From positions 1-32,191 of the forward strand of contig JARGPE010000013.1 in the NCBI GenBank assembly GCA_029212835.1: 32,191 nt of DNA. The letters are read 5' to 3'. Of this stretch, positions 18,743 through 28,133 are shown in pieces. The notes under the pieces are model-generated. The model searched no databases and had not been told where the DNA came from. It was given only the letters and a program-made list of their open reading frames with translations. Position numbers and translations under genes: made by a program. The DNA comes from Alphaproteobacteria bacterium (lineage in GTDB: Bacteria > Pseudomonadota > Alphaproteobacteria > UBA8366 > Aestuariispiraceae). Numbering within the stretch: the stretch's first letter is position 1; each line of letters starts with the position of its first letter.

Positions 18743-19313
18743 GTCCCAGATCCTTTAGGTCCTGATAGCGATCGCCAATGCGATGATGAGGCCGTCCCCC
18801 ACTGGCACCGCCCAGCACGACGACAATCTCGTCGGCGCGCGGCGCATCGGGGATGGCAAATTGGATGGTCATATAATGGGACCGGCGGCCCGCATCATTC
18901 TTATCCATCAAGGGCACACTGATCGGGGCATTCGCACCGCCCCTGGTATTGGTGAAAGACAAATAGGATTTAGCGGCAACCGCCTCGCGGTAGTGATTGC
19001 CAAAGCGCAATGTGTGGATCAGACCCGATGCATGCTCAATCTCTCCATCTAGGCCGACGACAGCAGCCTTGCCATAAGCTTCAATTGCCTCACCGCCGCC
19101 TGCCATTGCCAGAATACGCTCAGTCAGCATGGCTCCTAAAACCGGTCCATAGGCTTGGATTTCTGGTTTTAGATCTTCGACGAAGCGTCCAGCCCAGGGA
19201 TTGCGTACAACAGCGGCGACTGCGAACAGACGCCAGGGTGTCTCTATCGACTTGAATCCCTCAATCAGCGTTTCTTCTTCAAAGGTCACAATTTTGCGAA
19301 TTTCCGGCTTCAT
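18714..19313 (-). CDS. DUF1185 ('amino acid synthesis') family protein
   Basis: MKPEIRKIVTFEEETLIEGFKSIETPWRLFAVAAVVRNPWAGRFVEDLKP resembles the DUF1185/PF06684 family; start at 19313. Confidence 0.75.
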   Translation of the reverse strand: MKPEIRKIVTFEEETLIEGFKSIETPWRLFAVAAVVRNPWAGRFVEDLKPEIQAYGPVLGAMLTERILAMAGGGEAIEAYGKAAVVGLDGEIEHASGLIHTLRFGNHYREAVAAKSYLSFTNTRGGANAPISVPLMDKNDAGRRSHYMTIQFAIPDAPRADEIVVVLGGASGGRPHHRIGDRYQDLKDLGHDLDNPAAV

Positions 19314-19365
19314 CCTATCCATCCTTATATTTGTTAAGGGGGAGTGTCGGACTGGGTGCAAAAAT

Positions 19366-19395
19366 TGACAAATGATGCTTTTGACGTCATTGTCA
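19366..19395. promoter_or_regulatory. Candidate operator in the DUF1185/LysR divergent promoter region
   Basis: TGACAAATGA...TCATTGTCA inverted repeat (one-nt difference) flanking an internal TGACGTCA palindrome. Confidence 0.4.
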
Positions 19396-19425
19396 TTATT
19401 ATTACTAATGGCTGAGTTGATGCTT

Positions 19426-20352
19426 ATGGCGCGCGCATTGCCTCCTGTGGCTTGGTTCCGAGCGTTTGAAAGCGCCGCGCGGCATTTGAGCTTTACGGCG
19501 GCTGCGGAAGAATTAGGCCTGACTCAGTCCGCCATCAGTCAGAATGTGCGGTCTCTGGAACTGCGATTTTCCACAATCCTGTTTGAACGCAAGCCACGTG
19601 GATTGGCACTGACCGATGCGGGGCGGCGGCTTCTACCAGATGTGACGGCAGCCATGGGCAGCCTGAGCAATGCAGCGGGTATTTTTGAACGGGCATCAGA
19701 CTCTGGGCTGTTGACGGTCGCAGCCAGTGTCAGTTTCGCACAATGGTATTTTGTACCCGGATTGTCGCGTTTGATGGATGCGAATCCCACCCTGTCACTG
19801 CGTGTCATCACGACGGTTTGGCCGGACGAATTCAGCCGGTCTTCAGCGGATGTGGAACTGCGGTTCGGGACAGAGTCTCATATGGGCAAGGGGGCGGAAC
19901 ATCTGGGGCCAGATGAGTTGATTGTCGTCGCTGCGCCGGACTTGATGAAACGCGTGGGGCAGCCCTTCCTATCTACTGAGTCACTGCGCCAACAGCGATT
20001 GATCCAGGCCGTTGGGACCAGCGATAACTGGAAACGCTGGGCTCAACATAGTCGCATCGCCTCTCTGCCAGAGCCGGATTTGATGGCAGATTCCCACGGA
20101 CTGGTGATTGACTTTGCGCGGGCGGGATTGGGGGTTGGCGTGACCAGCGCCTTGCTGGCCGCTCCAAGTCTCGCCTCAGGGGACCTGGTCCAGGCTCACG
20201 CCATGACAGCCCCGACCAAGGATGGTTATTTTCTTGCGACGAACCCACTGGCCGATCAGCAGGATGTTGACTTGTTCACAACGTGGCTGAAGGCGGAGAT
20301 CAGCGCTGCGACCACTCAGGCTGACCTGAAAAGACGGGCGGCAGACCCGTAG
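19426..20352 (+). CDS. LysR-family transcriptional regulator (GcvA-like)
   Basis: ARALPPVAWFRAFESAARHLSFTAAAEELGLTQSAISQNVRSLELRFSTILFERKPRGLALTDAGRRLLP; divergent from the catabolic operon; start 19408 also possible. Confidence 0.9.
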   Translation: MARALPPVAWFRAFESAARHLSFTAAAEELGLTQSAISQNVRSLELRFSTILFERKPRGLALTDAGRRLLPDVTAAMGSLSNAAGIFERASDSGLLTVAASVSFAQWYFVPGLSRLMDANPTLSLRVITTVWPDEFSRSSADVELRFGTESHMGKGAEHLGPDELIVVAAPDLMKRVGQPFLSTESLRQQRLIQAVGTSDNWKRWAQHSRIASLPEPDLMADSHGLVIDFARAGLGVGVTSALLAAPSLASGDLVQAHAMTAPTKDGYFLATNPLADQQDVDLFTTWLKAEISAATTQADLKRRAADP

Positions 20353-20447
20353 AATTAGATTCTGGCATTTTCCCGTAGGTACACACAAATTGCGTATGCA
20401 GTTCTGATGACTTTATTGCGCACTAAGTTATTGTTATTATGAAAAAA

Positions 20448-20524
20448 TGGTGTCCCCGACAGGAATCGAACCTGTGGCCTCAGGATTAGGAATCCTGCGC
20501 TCTATCCTACTGAGCTACGAGGAC
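20448..20524 (-). tRNA. tRNA-Arg, anticodon CCT
   Basis: Minus strand GTCCTCGTAGCTCAGTAGGATAGAGCGCAGGATTCCTAATCCTGAGGCCACAGGTTCGATTCCTGTCGGGGACACCA; anticodon loop TTCCTAA, 7-bp acceptor stem, encoded CCA. Confidence 0.95.
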
Positions 20525-20588
20525 ACGCAACCGGGCTATAGCACAGGTAGCTTTGGCTTACCAAGTGTGTGTTTGCCTTAAAGCTGCT

Positions 20589-21035
20589 TTACCATGTGCC
20601 GGTATTTTGCATCGAGCCCCAGGGTTCTTCGACGGCCAGTTTCTCGCCCCGTTGCAGCAATTCGATGGAGATGCCGTCGGGGGAGCGGATGAAGGCCATA
20701 TAGCCGTCGCGGGGTGGGCGGTTGATGGTGACGCCCTGGTGCATCAGACTCTGGCAAGTCTCGTAGATATTATCGACACGGAAAGCGAGATGGCCGAAAT
20801 TGCGACCGCCCTGATAATCCTCCGGGTCCCAGTTATAGGTTAATTCCAGCAAAGGCGCCCTTTCGGCGTCCGCATTGTCCTTATCGTCGGGCGCGCACAG
20901 CATGACCAGCGTGAAGCGGCCTTTTTCGCTTTCCGTGCGGCTGTGTTCCACCATGCCCAGCTTGTTACAATAGAAATCCAGGCTTTCGTCTAAATCAGTG
21001 ACGCGCACCATCGTGTGCAGATATTGAAGTCCCAT
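20589..21035 (-). CDS. gloA: VOC-family protein (glyoxalase I / lactoylglutathione lyase-like)
   Basis: [23 protein letters not shown]...[35 protein letters not shown]...[20 protein letters not shown]; Shine-Dalgarno AGGAG before ATG at 21035. Confidence 0.85.
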   Translation of the reverse strand: MGLQYLHTMVRVTDLDESLDFYCNKLGMVEHSRTESEKGRFTLVMLCAPDDKDNADAERAPLLELTYNWDPEDYQGGRNFGHLAFRVDNIYETCQSLMHQGVTINRPPRDGYMAFIRSPDGISIELLQRGEKLAVEEPWGSMQNTGTW

Positions 21036-21123
21036 GAGCCGGAAGCTCCTCTTGTCTGAGTGAATGTCTGCCTCACTAGGTAGCGGTGAGATCCCTTCAG
21101 GACAACCCCACGACGCGGGATTC

Positions 21124-22434
21124 CTATTGCAAGTGACCAAACAACAACAGGCAGGCCCCCACGGCTGCGGCGATACCGGCGGCATCAGCAGCCAAGGCGG
21201 CGAACAGGGCGTGTCGGACGCGGCGAATCTGGACTGCCCCGAAATAAACCGCCAGGACATAGAATGTCGTTTCCGTTGAGCCCTGCAAGGTGGTTACCAG
21301 ATAACCGGTATAACTGTCCGGCCCAATCGTCGGATCGGAGATAATGGCGACCATGATACCATAAGCGCCTGAGCCGCTGAGCGGGCGCATCAGGGCCATG
21401 GGCAATGCTTCTGCAGGCAGGCCAAAGGGGGCGGTGATCAGGCCGATGGGTTCTATCAACAGCGCCATGGCGCCAGACGCCCGGAACATGCCAACCGCCA
21501 CCAGGATTGCGACCAGATAGGGGATGATCTTGATCGCAACGCCAAAGCCGTCTTTCGCACCCTCCACAAAGCTTTCATAGATCGGTACGCCGCGCAGCAT
21601 GCCGAAGCTGAGAAAGGCGATCATCAGGCCGGGAATGATCCAGGGCGCGATGGTGGGGCCAAAAAAGATTGTCAGCGGCACAAATCCAATCAAGGCCAAT
21701 AGCGCCAGAGCGGAGGCCCAAAGCGGATAAGCCTCGCTGGCATCGGCGGGCAGGGCCTCTTGAGACTCGGCTGGTTCATCTGGCTCTGTCCCCTCATCGG
21801 GGGCCGGGGTTTTGAACCGACTCTGCAGCAGCTTGGCGGTTACGATGGCAATCGTGGTGGAACAGATTGTTGCGATCAGGGTAGTGGAAACAATACCAGC
21901 CGGATCGTTGGAGCCAGACGCTGCACGAATTGCAATCACACCGGTCGGCAGCAATGTGACGGAGGATGTGTTGATCGCCAGGAACAGGGCCATGGCATTG
22001 GTCGCTGTTCCTTTATGAGGGTTCAGCCGGTCCAGTTCCTGCATCGCGCGAATGCCAAAGGGGGTGGCCGCATTGCCCAGGCCCAGGGCATTGGCAGAGA
22101 TATTCATGATCATCGCCCCCATGGCTGGGTGGTCGGCGGGCACGTCTGGGAACAGGCGCACCATCAAGGGGCGCAGCAGTTTCGCGATGATGCGCAACAG
22201 GCCGCCTGCCTCCGCCACTTTCATCAACCCTAGGAACAGCGCCATGACGCCGATCAGGCCCAAAGCCAGGGTGACGGAAGATTCCGCCGTGCTGATCATC
22301 GACAGACCCAAATGCTCCATCGGGGCCTTGGCGGCTTCTTCACCTGCGGCCACAATTGGGGTCACCCAGGTCACCTGTTGATAGGCCGCGACCACGAATG
22401 AAATGGCAACCATGGCGAAGAATATATAGTTCAT
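21124..22434 (-). CDS. Nucleoside-recognition (Gate)-domain membrane protein, SpmA-SpmB-like fusion
   Basis: [72 protein letters not shown] (SpmA-like) plus a C-terminal SpmB-like half ([34 protein letters not shown]). Confidence 0.85.
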   Translation of the reverse strand: MNYIFFAMVAISFVVAAYQQVTWVTPIVAAGEEAAKAPMEHLGLSMISTAESSVTLALGLIGVMALFLGLMKVAEAGGLLRIIAKLLRPLMVRLFPDVPADHPAMGAMIMNISANALGLGNAATPFGIRAMQELDRLNPHKGTATNAMALFLAINTSSVTLLPTGVIAIRAASGSNDPAGIVSTTLIATICSTTIAIVTAKLLQSRFKTPAPDEGTEPDEPAESQEALPADASEAYPLWASALALLALIGFVPLTIFFGPTIAPWIIPGLMIAFLSFGMLRGVPIYESFVEGAKDGFGVAIKIIPYLVAILVAVGMFRASGAMALLIEPIGLITAPFGLPAEALPMALMRPLSGSGAYGIMVAIISDPTIGPDSYTGYLVTTLQGSTETTFYVLAVYFGAVQIRRVRHALFAALAADAAGIAAAVGACLLLFGHLQ

Positions 22435-22610
22435 TGACGGCCCATCCTCTGTTTGGATCAGCAGCCAGCGATTCGATGAATTTGTCGAGAGGATCGCAGC
22501 AGTTTGGAGCATGAAGAGGGTGATTTCCCCTTGCATCCTGTGTCCGGTTCACGCTCAATTCGCGCGTCTTTTCCATCCTTTATGATGGGGAATGGAGCGG
22601 AGGGCATTGA

Positions 22611-24044
22611 ATGCGGATCACGAAGACGCTCTGGGGGTTGATTGCACTGCTCGCTTTTTTGGGGCTGGCTTCCACTGCCTATGCTCATACGTCAGAGCGT
22701 GGTTATATTCTGTTGCTGCCGACAGAATATTATCTTTTGGGTGGTACCTTGTCGGTAGCGCTCTCTTTTATGATCCTGTCATTGTCAGAGCCAAGGGCGG
22801 TGATAGAGGCTTTCCGGGGGGGACTAAACCTACCCTGGATTCCGGCTGGGTTGTTTGACACAGTTTTATCGGCGATTGGCTTTCTGTCATTTGCTGGATT
22901 GTTGTATTGCGGTGTCGAGGGCGCGCGTGATCCACTCACAAATCCGCTGCCGATGGTGATCTGGACCATTGGCTGGATCGGGGTGACGGTTGCCCATGCG
23001 GTATTTGGGAATTTCTGGTCAGTGCTCAATCCCTGGCGGTTTCCTGTGCGGCTGGTGCGTCGTTTGGTGGGGGCATCGGCAGAGGGCGTCGGGCCTGTAT
23101 CCCTGCCTAACTGGGCCAAGGGTTGGCCTGCTATCCTACTGTTTATGGGGATTGCCTGGTATGAGCTGGTTTCCCTCTCGCCAGAAGACCCGGATCTTCT
23201 GGCCTTCTGGGTTTTGATTTTTTGGGGAATTGGTTTCATCGGTTGCCTGCTGTTTGGCGAGGCCGTGTGGCTGCGGGCGGGGGAACCGCTTTCCGTGTTG
23301 TTCCGCTATTTATCCTTGCTCGCCCCAATTTCCGTAAAGACAAATCCAGATGGGAGACGCGTGCTGTGCCTTTCGAAGCCAGGCAGTCGGGTGTTGGATT
23401 CAGAACCGGCAAGCCTGGCGATATCGCTGTTTCTGTTGCTCAGCCTCGCCACAGTCAGTTTTGATGGCTTGAGCATGACCTTCTGGTGGTTGGGGTTGAA
23501 CGACATCAATCCTTTAGAATTTCCAGGGCGCTCTGCGGTGACCGGGATTAATTCTGTTGGGTTACTATTGGCCTGGATTACGCTTGCAGCGCTGTATGGC
23601 GCGTCGGTATGGGGTGGGGAATGGCTGCGCGGTGCACGGGATGCTAAACCGGCCTTAGGGTTGATGGTTTTGTCGATCCTGCCCATCGCACTGGCCTATC
23701 ATATCTCCCATTACCTGACGTATTTTTTGGTCAATGCGCAATGGGTACTGATTGCCCTGAATGATCCCCTGGCAACCGGTGCGAATTTATTGGGTCTTCA
23801 GGGATTCCGCGTTACAGCGTCATTTCTCAATTCGCCCGACTCGGTGGAACGGATTTGGCAAATTCAGGTGGCAGCGATCAGCATTGGCCATATCTGGGCC
23901 GTTATTTTGGCCCATGGCCTCAGCAGTCGATTGAGCGGTGGGCGGCCTGCGCGTCATCTGGTGGGGCAAATTCCACTTGGCTTGCTGATGGTGGCCTATA
24001 CGTTGTTTGGCTTGTGGCTTCTGTCCTCCCCAACGGGTGGATAA
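22611..24044 (+). CDS. Polytopic inner-membrane protein of unknown function
   Basis: Signal peptide, then more than 10 hydrophobic segments; 'TSERGYILLLPTEYYLLGGTLSVALSFMIL' N-terminal region; located immediately upstream of the ABC transporter operon. Confidence 0.75.
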   Translation: MRITKTLWGLIALLAFLGLASTAYAHTSERGYILLLPTEYYLLGGTLSVALSFMILSLSEPRAVIEAFRGGLNLPWIPAGLFDTVLSAIGFLSFAGLLYCGVEGARDPLTNPLPMVIWTIGWIGVTVAHAVFGNFWSVLNPWRFPVRLVRRLVGASAEGVGPVSLPNWAKGWPAILLFMGIAWYELVSLSPEDPDLLAFWVLIFWGIGFIGCLLFGEAVWLRAGEPLSVLFRYLSLLAPISVKTNPDGRRVLCLSKPGSRVLDSEPASLAISLFLLLSLATVSFDGLSMTFWWLGLNDINPLEFPGRSAVTGINSVGLLLAWITLAALYGASVWGGEWLRGARDAKPALGLMVLSILPIALAYHISHYLTYFLVNAQWVLIALNDPLATGANLLGLQGFRVTASFLNSPDSVERIWQIQVAAISIGHIWAVILAHGLSSRLSGGRPARHLVGQIPLGLLMVAYTLFGLWLLSSPTGG

Positions 24045-24173
24045 TGGGGGAAAGTTTACGAGAGGCACTAGACACAAATTCATTTGTATGCGTACGATTT
24101 TTCGGGACATGGTTGTTGCGGGCACATCCTCCTGCAAATGGCCATGAAAAACAGGGTCTGAACAGGAGACTTC

Positions 24174-25487
24174 GTGATGACTGAGCAGAAGACACAGAGC
24201 ACCATAACCAAATTCTTTACCCGTCGGGATACGTTGAAAACGATGGGCGCAGCCGCTGGTTTGGCGGCAGGATCGCAGTTGTTGAGCGGTCGCTACGCCC
24301 AGGCACAAAGCAGTGAGCCGATCAAAATTGGCTTTCAAGCGCACCGTACTGGTATCGGTGCCTCTTATGGTCGCTGGTATGAGCGCACGACAATGGCTGC
24401 TACTCAATTGATCAATGATGCTGGCGGGATTAATGGTCGCCCGGTTGAAATCGTCACGGAAGATGACGGCACAGATCCCAAGCGCGGTGCGGAAGTGGTC
24501 GAAAAATTCGCCATTCAGCATAAAACCGATATCGTCTTTGGCACCTTGTTCAGCCATGTCGTGATCGGGTCTGCCCCGCGTGCAGGCGAATTGAAGATTC
24601 CTTATTTCGTGGTCAGCGAAGGACATCATGTCGCCAGCGGCAAGTTGAACCGTTATGTCCTGCAGCCCGGCATCACCGATGTGAAGAGCCAGGTTCAGTC
24701 CATGGCACCTTGGGTTGGCAGCAATCTGGGTAAAAAGGTTACGATGATCTTCCCAGATTTTGCCTTTGGTCATGATCACCGCGACTATTTCTCTGCCGCC
24801 ATCGCTGCCCAGGGGGGCGAGGTGATTGAGAAAATTGCAATCCCACCAACGGAACAATCCTTCTTCAAATATTTCCCACGCATTCCGAAGGAAACAGAGG
24901 TCCTGTACCACGTCATGGTCGGCCCCGCTGTTTTGACCTTTGTAAAAGAACTGGGTGAATTCTTTGGTAAGGATCGTCCGCAGATCTTTGGCTTTATCGA
25001 TAGTCTTGAAGCGGTTGATCTCGCCAATCCGGGGTTAGAAGCATTGGAAGGCACCTATTTCTGGGAAGGCTTCCCGCGTTATGCCCAGAATGATGGGGCC
25101 AATCCCCATGATGCCTTCTATCGGGAAAAGGTTGGCGTTGATGCCAATGGAGCCAGCCTGAGCGATCCGAAGGATATTTCCACCTATGCCCATATGTTTG
25201 GGTGCTGGGAGACCCTGTATATCATCAAGCAGGGTATGGAAGCGGCAGACTATAAAGGTCCGGCGGATCGCGCGAAATTGATCGAAGCGGTTGAGAGTTT
25301 CACGGATTTCCCAGAAGGTCCGGAACATCCGCAGGGTGCGAAGATATTTAATGGTCAGACCCACCAAGTCTTCGGCATTCAGAATATCAGTCAGGTCACC
25401 GATGGGAAATTGAAGGTGGTACACCGCACCTCCATCGAAGACAGCCTGTATGAGCCGGAAGTCGACTATACGAAGATGGCATTCTAG
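24174..25487 (+). CDS. Branched-chain amino-acid-type ABC transporter substrate-binding protein (Tat-type signal)
   Basis: TRRDTLKTMGAAAGLAAG twin-arginine-like signal; IKIGFQAHRTGIGASYGRWYERTTMAATQLINDAGGINGRPVEIVTEDDGTDPKRG. Confidence 0.9.
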   Translation: MMTEQKTQSTITKFFTRRDTLKTMGAAAGLAAGSQLLSGRYAQAQSSEPIKIGFQAHRTGIGASYGRWYERTTMAATQLINDAGGINGRPVEIVTEDDGTDPKRGAEVVEKFAIQHKTDIVFGTLFSHVVIGSAPRAGELKIPYFVVSEGHHVASGKLNRYVLQPGITDVKSQVQSMAPWVGSNLGKKVTMIFPDFAFGHDHRDYFSAAIAAQGGEVIEKIAIPPTEQSFFKYFPRIPKETEVLYHVMVGPAVLTFVKELGEFFGKDRPQIFGFIDSLEAVDLANPGLEALEGTYFWEGFPRYAQNDGANPHDAFYREKVGVDANGASLSDPKDISTYAHMFGCWETLYIIKQGMEAADYKGPADRAKLIEAVESFTDFPEGPEHPQGAKIFNGQTHQVFGIQNISQVTDGKLKVVHRTSIEDSLYEPEVDYTKMAF

Positions 25488-25514
25488 GGCTTGCGCCGCT
25501 TAGATTTATGACTC

Positions 25515-25547
25515 TCCGTCATCCCGGCAAATTGCTGGGATGACGGA
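25515..25547. repeat. Intra-operonic REP-like palindrome (33 bp)
   Basis: TCCGTCATCCCGGCAA-A-TTGCTGGGATGACGGA, 16-bp stem with a single G-T wobble, between the substrate-binding protein and livH genes. Confidence 0.75.
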
Positions 25548-25570
25548 AACTTTTGGACGGCAGCATCTGT

Positions 25571-26452
25571 ATGGATTTTGGACCCTATTTGCTTCTTGCC
25601 TCGCTGGAAGGGGCCGTTCAGGCGGCGGTTCTGGCGCTGACGGCTGTGGGCTTGTCGCTGGTGTTTGGTGTCATGCGTGTGGTCAATGTCGCCCATGGGG
25701 AATTCTTCATGTTGGGCGCGGTGTTGGCCTGGTGGATTTCAAACATGCTGACTGGCTCCCCTCTTTTCGGATTTCTTGCAGCGCTGATTTTTGCCCCGTT
25801 GATTGTGGCGGGCTTAGCTGCGGTTGCAGATCGATTGATCTTGAAGCGTTTGAGCTATGACCCTGAGGCGACAATCGTTGCCACCATTGGGTTGCTGTAT
25901 ATCATTCAGCAGGGCGCGCTAACCTTGTTTGGGCCAGATGCGCGTCCGGTTGCTGCTCCTTTCGATTTCCGGGTCAGCTTTCCTTGGTTCGGCTATTCTG
26001 GATATAAGATTTTTGTGATCCTGGCCTGTGTCCTGGTGCTGTTGGGCGTTTGGGCACTGCTGACGCGGACCCGGATTGGGTTGATCATGCGCGCAACCCA
26101 GTTTGATCGCGAAACGGCCCAGGCCTTCGGGATTCCTGTCGCGCGGGTCTATACCGGTGTTTTTGCCTTTGGGGCGATGCTGGCTGCCGTTGCTGCCGTG
26201 CTGATCGTACCAACACAGCAGGCGTATTACCTGATGGGGCTCGACCCGCTGTTGCTGTCCTTTATCGTTGTTATCATCGGTGGGTTAGGCAGCTTGAAGG
26301 GCACTGTTCTGGCCGCGGCGGTGATCGGGTTGAGTGACGGTATTATCACCATCTTCTTTGATCCGACGCTTGCAAAAATCCTCTCCACAATTCTGGTTGC
26401 GATGATCCTGGTATTTCGACCAACCGGCCTGTTTGGGACGGCAACGCGATGA
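25571..26452 (+). CDS. livH: Branched-chain amino-acid-type ABC transporter permease (LivH)
   Basis: GLSLVFGVMRVVNVAHGEFFMLGA; FIVVIIGGLGSLKGTVLAAAVIGL. Confidence 0.9.
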   Translation: MDFGPYLLLASLEGAVQAAVLALTAVGLSLVFGVMRVVNVAHGEFFMLGAVLAWWISNMLTGSPLFGFLAALIFAPLIVAGLAAVADRLILKRLSYDPEATIVATIGLLYIIQQGALTLFGPDARPVAAPFDFRVSFPWFGYSGYKIFVILACVLVLLGVWALLTRTRIGLIMRATQFDRETAQAFGIPVARVYTGVFAFGAMLAAVAAVLIVPTQQAYYLMGLDPLLLSFIVVIIGGLGSLKGTVLAAAVIGLSDGIITIFFDPTLAKILSTILVAMILVFRPTGLFGTATR

Positions 26453-27396
26453 AGGGGTTGATCAGCAAATCACTGGGTCTGCATCTGGGGCTGATTGCGC
26501 TGTTGTTGCTGCTGCATTTTATTTTGCCGGACTACCATCATGTCAGTCTGGCGCGGATCATGGTGTTGGCAGTCTATGCGCTGGGGTTCAATTTATTGTT
26601 TGGCTATACGGGCTTGCTCAGTTTGGGTCATGCACTGTTCTTTGCAGCAGGACTCTATGGCGCGGGGCTGTCGATGCAGTTCTTTCAATGGACGGCGGGA
26701 CCCGGATTTGTCTTTGGTCTTTTCTGCGCCATTGCCGTGGCAACACTGATTGGCATGCTGGCGCTGCGTACCGTGGGCGTCTCCTTTATGATCGTGACAA
26801 TGATGTTCGCCCAGGTCGGCTATCTGTTGATCCTGTATTACAATGAATATACCAGAGGGGATGAAGGCTTTGTGATCCTGCGGGAGCTGCGGATGCTGGG
26901 CCCGCTGGATCTGTCGGCAGAAGGGACGCGCTATCTGGTGGCCTTGGCATTGTTGGCCGCTGCAATCCTGATCAAGTTGGCATTGGTGCGGTCGCCCACG
27001 GGGCGCATTTTAGTCGCCATTCGGGAGAATGAGGAACGCACCCGGATGCTCGGCTATGACCCATTCCGTTATAAGCTGATGGCAATGGTGATTTCGGGTG
27101 GCTTTGCGGGGGCGGCAGGGGCGGCCTATGGCATTCTGTTTGGCTATGTCGGGGCCAGTTTCGCCTCCATCCAATATTCAATTCTGCCGCTGCTCTATGT
27201 CTTGATGGGCGGGGCGGGGGTTGTCTTAGGGCCACTGTTGGGCACGATTGCGATGTTTTATCTGATTGATATCGCCAGCGGCCTGACCTCGGCTTATCTC
27301 TTCTTTGTTGGTCTTGCCTTGGTGCTGCTGATCCTGGTCGCGCCAAAGGGCGTGCTAGGGACCATACGCGATCGTTGGGTGCCGTGGCTGCCATGA
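26449..27396 (+). CDS. livM: Branched-chain amino-acid-type ABC transporter permease (LivM)
   Basis: MVLAVYALGFNLLFGYTGLLSLGHALFFAAGLYGAG; RILVAIRENEERTRMLGYDPFRYKL; ATGA overlap with livH. Confidence 0.9.
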   Translation: MKGLISKSLGLHLGLIALLLLLHFILPDYHHVSLARIMVLAVYALGFNLLFGYTGLLSLGHALFFAAGLYGAGLSMQFFQWTAGPGFVFGLFCAIAVATLIGMLALRTVGVSFMIVTMMFAQVGYLLILYYNEYTRGDEGFVILRELRMLGPLDLSAEGTRYLVALALLAAAILIKLALVRSPTGRILVAIRENEERTRMLGYDPFRYKLMAMVISGGFAGAAGAAYGILFGYVGASFASIQYSILPLLYVLMGGAGVVLGPLLGTIAMFYLIDIASGLTSAYLFFVGLALVLLILVAPKGVLGTIRDRWVPWLP

Positions 27397-28130
27397 CAAC
27401 ATTGCTGCAAACCCGAAACTTGTCGAAGAATTTTGGCGGCCTGGCGGCGGTTCAATCCGTTGATTTCGATCTGCAACAGGGTGAAATTCGTGCCATCATC
27501 GGACCCAATGGGGCCGGGAAATCAACTCTCGTTGGCCTGATCAGTGGGCGCATTACCCCCAGTGGGGGCAGCATTACATTTGATGGAAAATCAATCACCC
27601 AATTGCCAGCCCATGCCAGGGTCGCGCGGGGGATCGCCTACACATTTCAGATCACAAGCATCTTTGCCAATCTGACTTGCCGGGAGAATATTCTGCTGCC
27701 AGCCCAACGCGCTTCGGTTGCTGCATCCGGCCTGTTCGGGCGTGTGGATGAAGCCGCACTGGAGCATCGTGCCGAACATATTCTGGCGCGTGTGGGGTTG
27801 GGCGATAAGGCTGATACCAAGGCAAAAGAGATGGCCTATGGGCATCAGCGCCTGTTGGAAGTCGGAATGGGATTGGCGCTGGATGCGAAATTGCTGATTC
27901 TGGATGAGCCAACGCAGGGTTTGGCAGATTCTGAAATTGCCAATTTCATCGACCTGATCCGCGCGGTGTCCAAGGATACGACGGTGCTGTTGATTGAGCA
28001 TAACATGACCGTTGTGATGGATCTGGCACAGCGGATCACAGTGATGAATTTTGGCGAAATTCTTGCCGAAGGGACGCCAGAAGAAATCCGCGCTAACTCT
28101 GCCGTTCAATCCGCGTATCTGGGGGGATAG
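27393..28130 (+). CDS. livG: ABC transporter ATP-binding protein (LivG)
   Basis: Walker A GPNGAGKST, TQGLADSEI, LIEHNMTVVMDLAQRITVMNFGEILAEGTPEEI; ATGA overlap with livM. Confidence 0.92.
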   Translation: MTTLLQTRNLSKNFGGLAAVQSVDFDLQQGEIRAIIGPNGAGKSTLVGLISGRITPSGGSITFDGKSITQLPAHARVARGIAYTFQITSIFANLTCRENILLPAQRASVAASGLFGRVDEAALEHRAEHILARVGLGDKADTKAKEMAYGHQRLLEVGMGLALDAKLLILDEPTQGLADSEIANFIDLIRAVSKDTTVLLIEHNMTVVMDLAQRITVMNFGEILAEGTPEEIRANSAVQSAYLGG

Positions 28131-28133
28131 GCG

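Noticed and set aside
20448-20524. tRNA-Arg as an integration site for a genomic island
   Set aside because: No integrase, no visible tRNA-3'-end direct repeat and no phage-like genes on either side in the window.
23820-24911. Minus-strand ORF (363 aa) overlapping the substrate-binding protein gene
   Set aside because: Antisense shadow ORF over the conserved binding protein and membrane protein; no domain signature.
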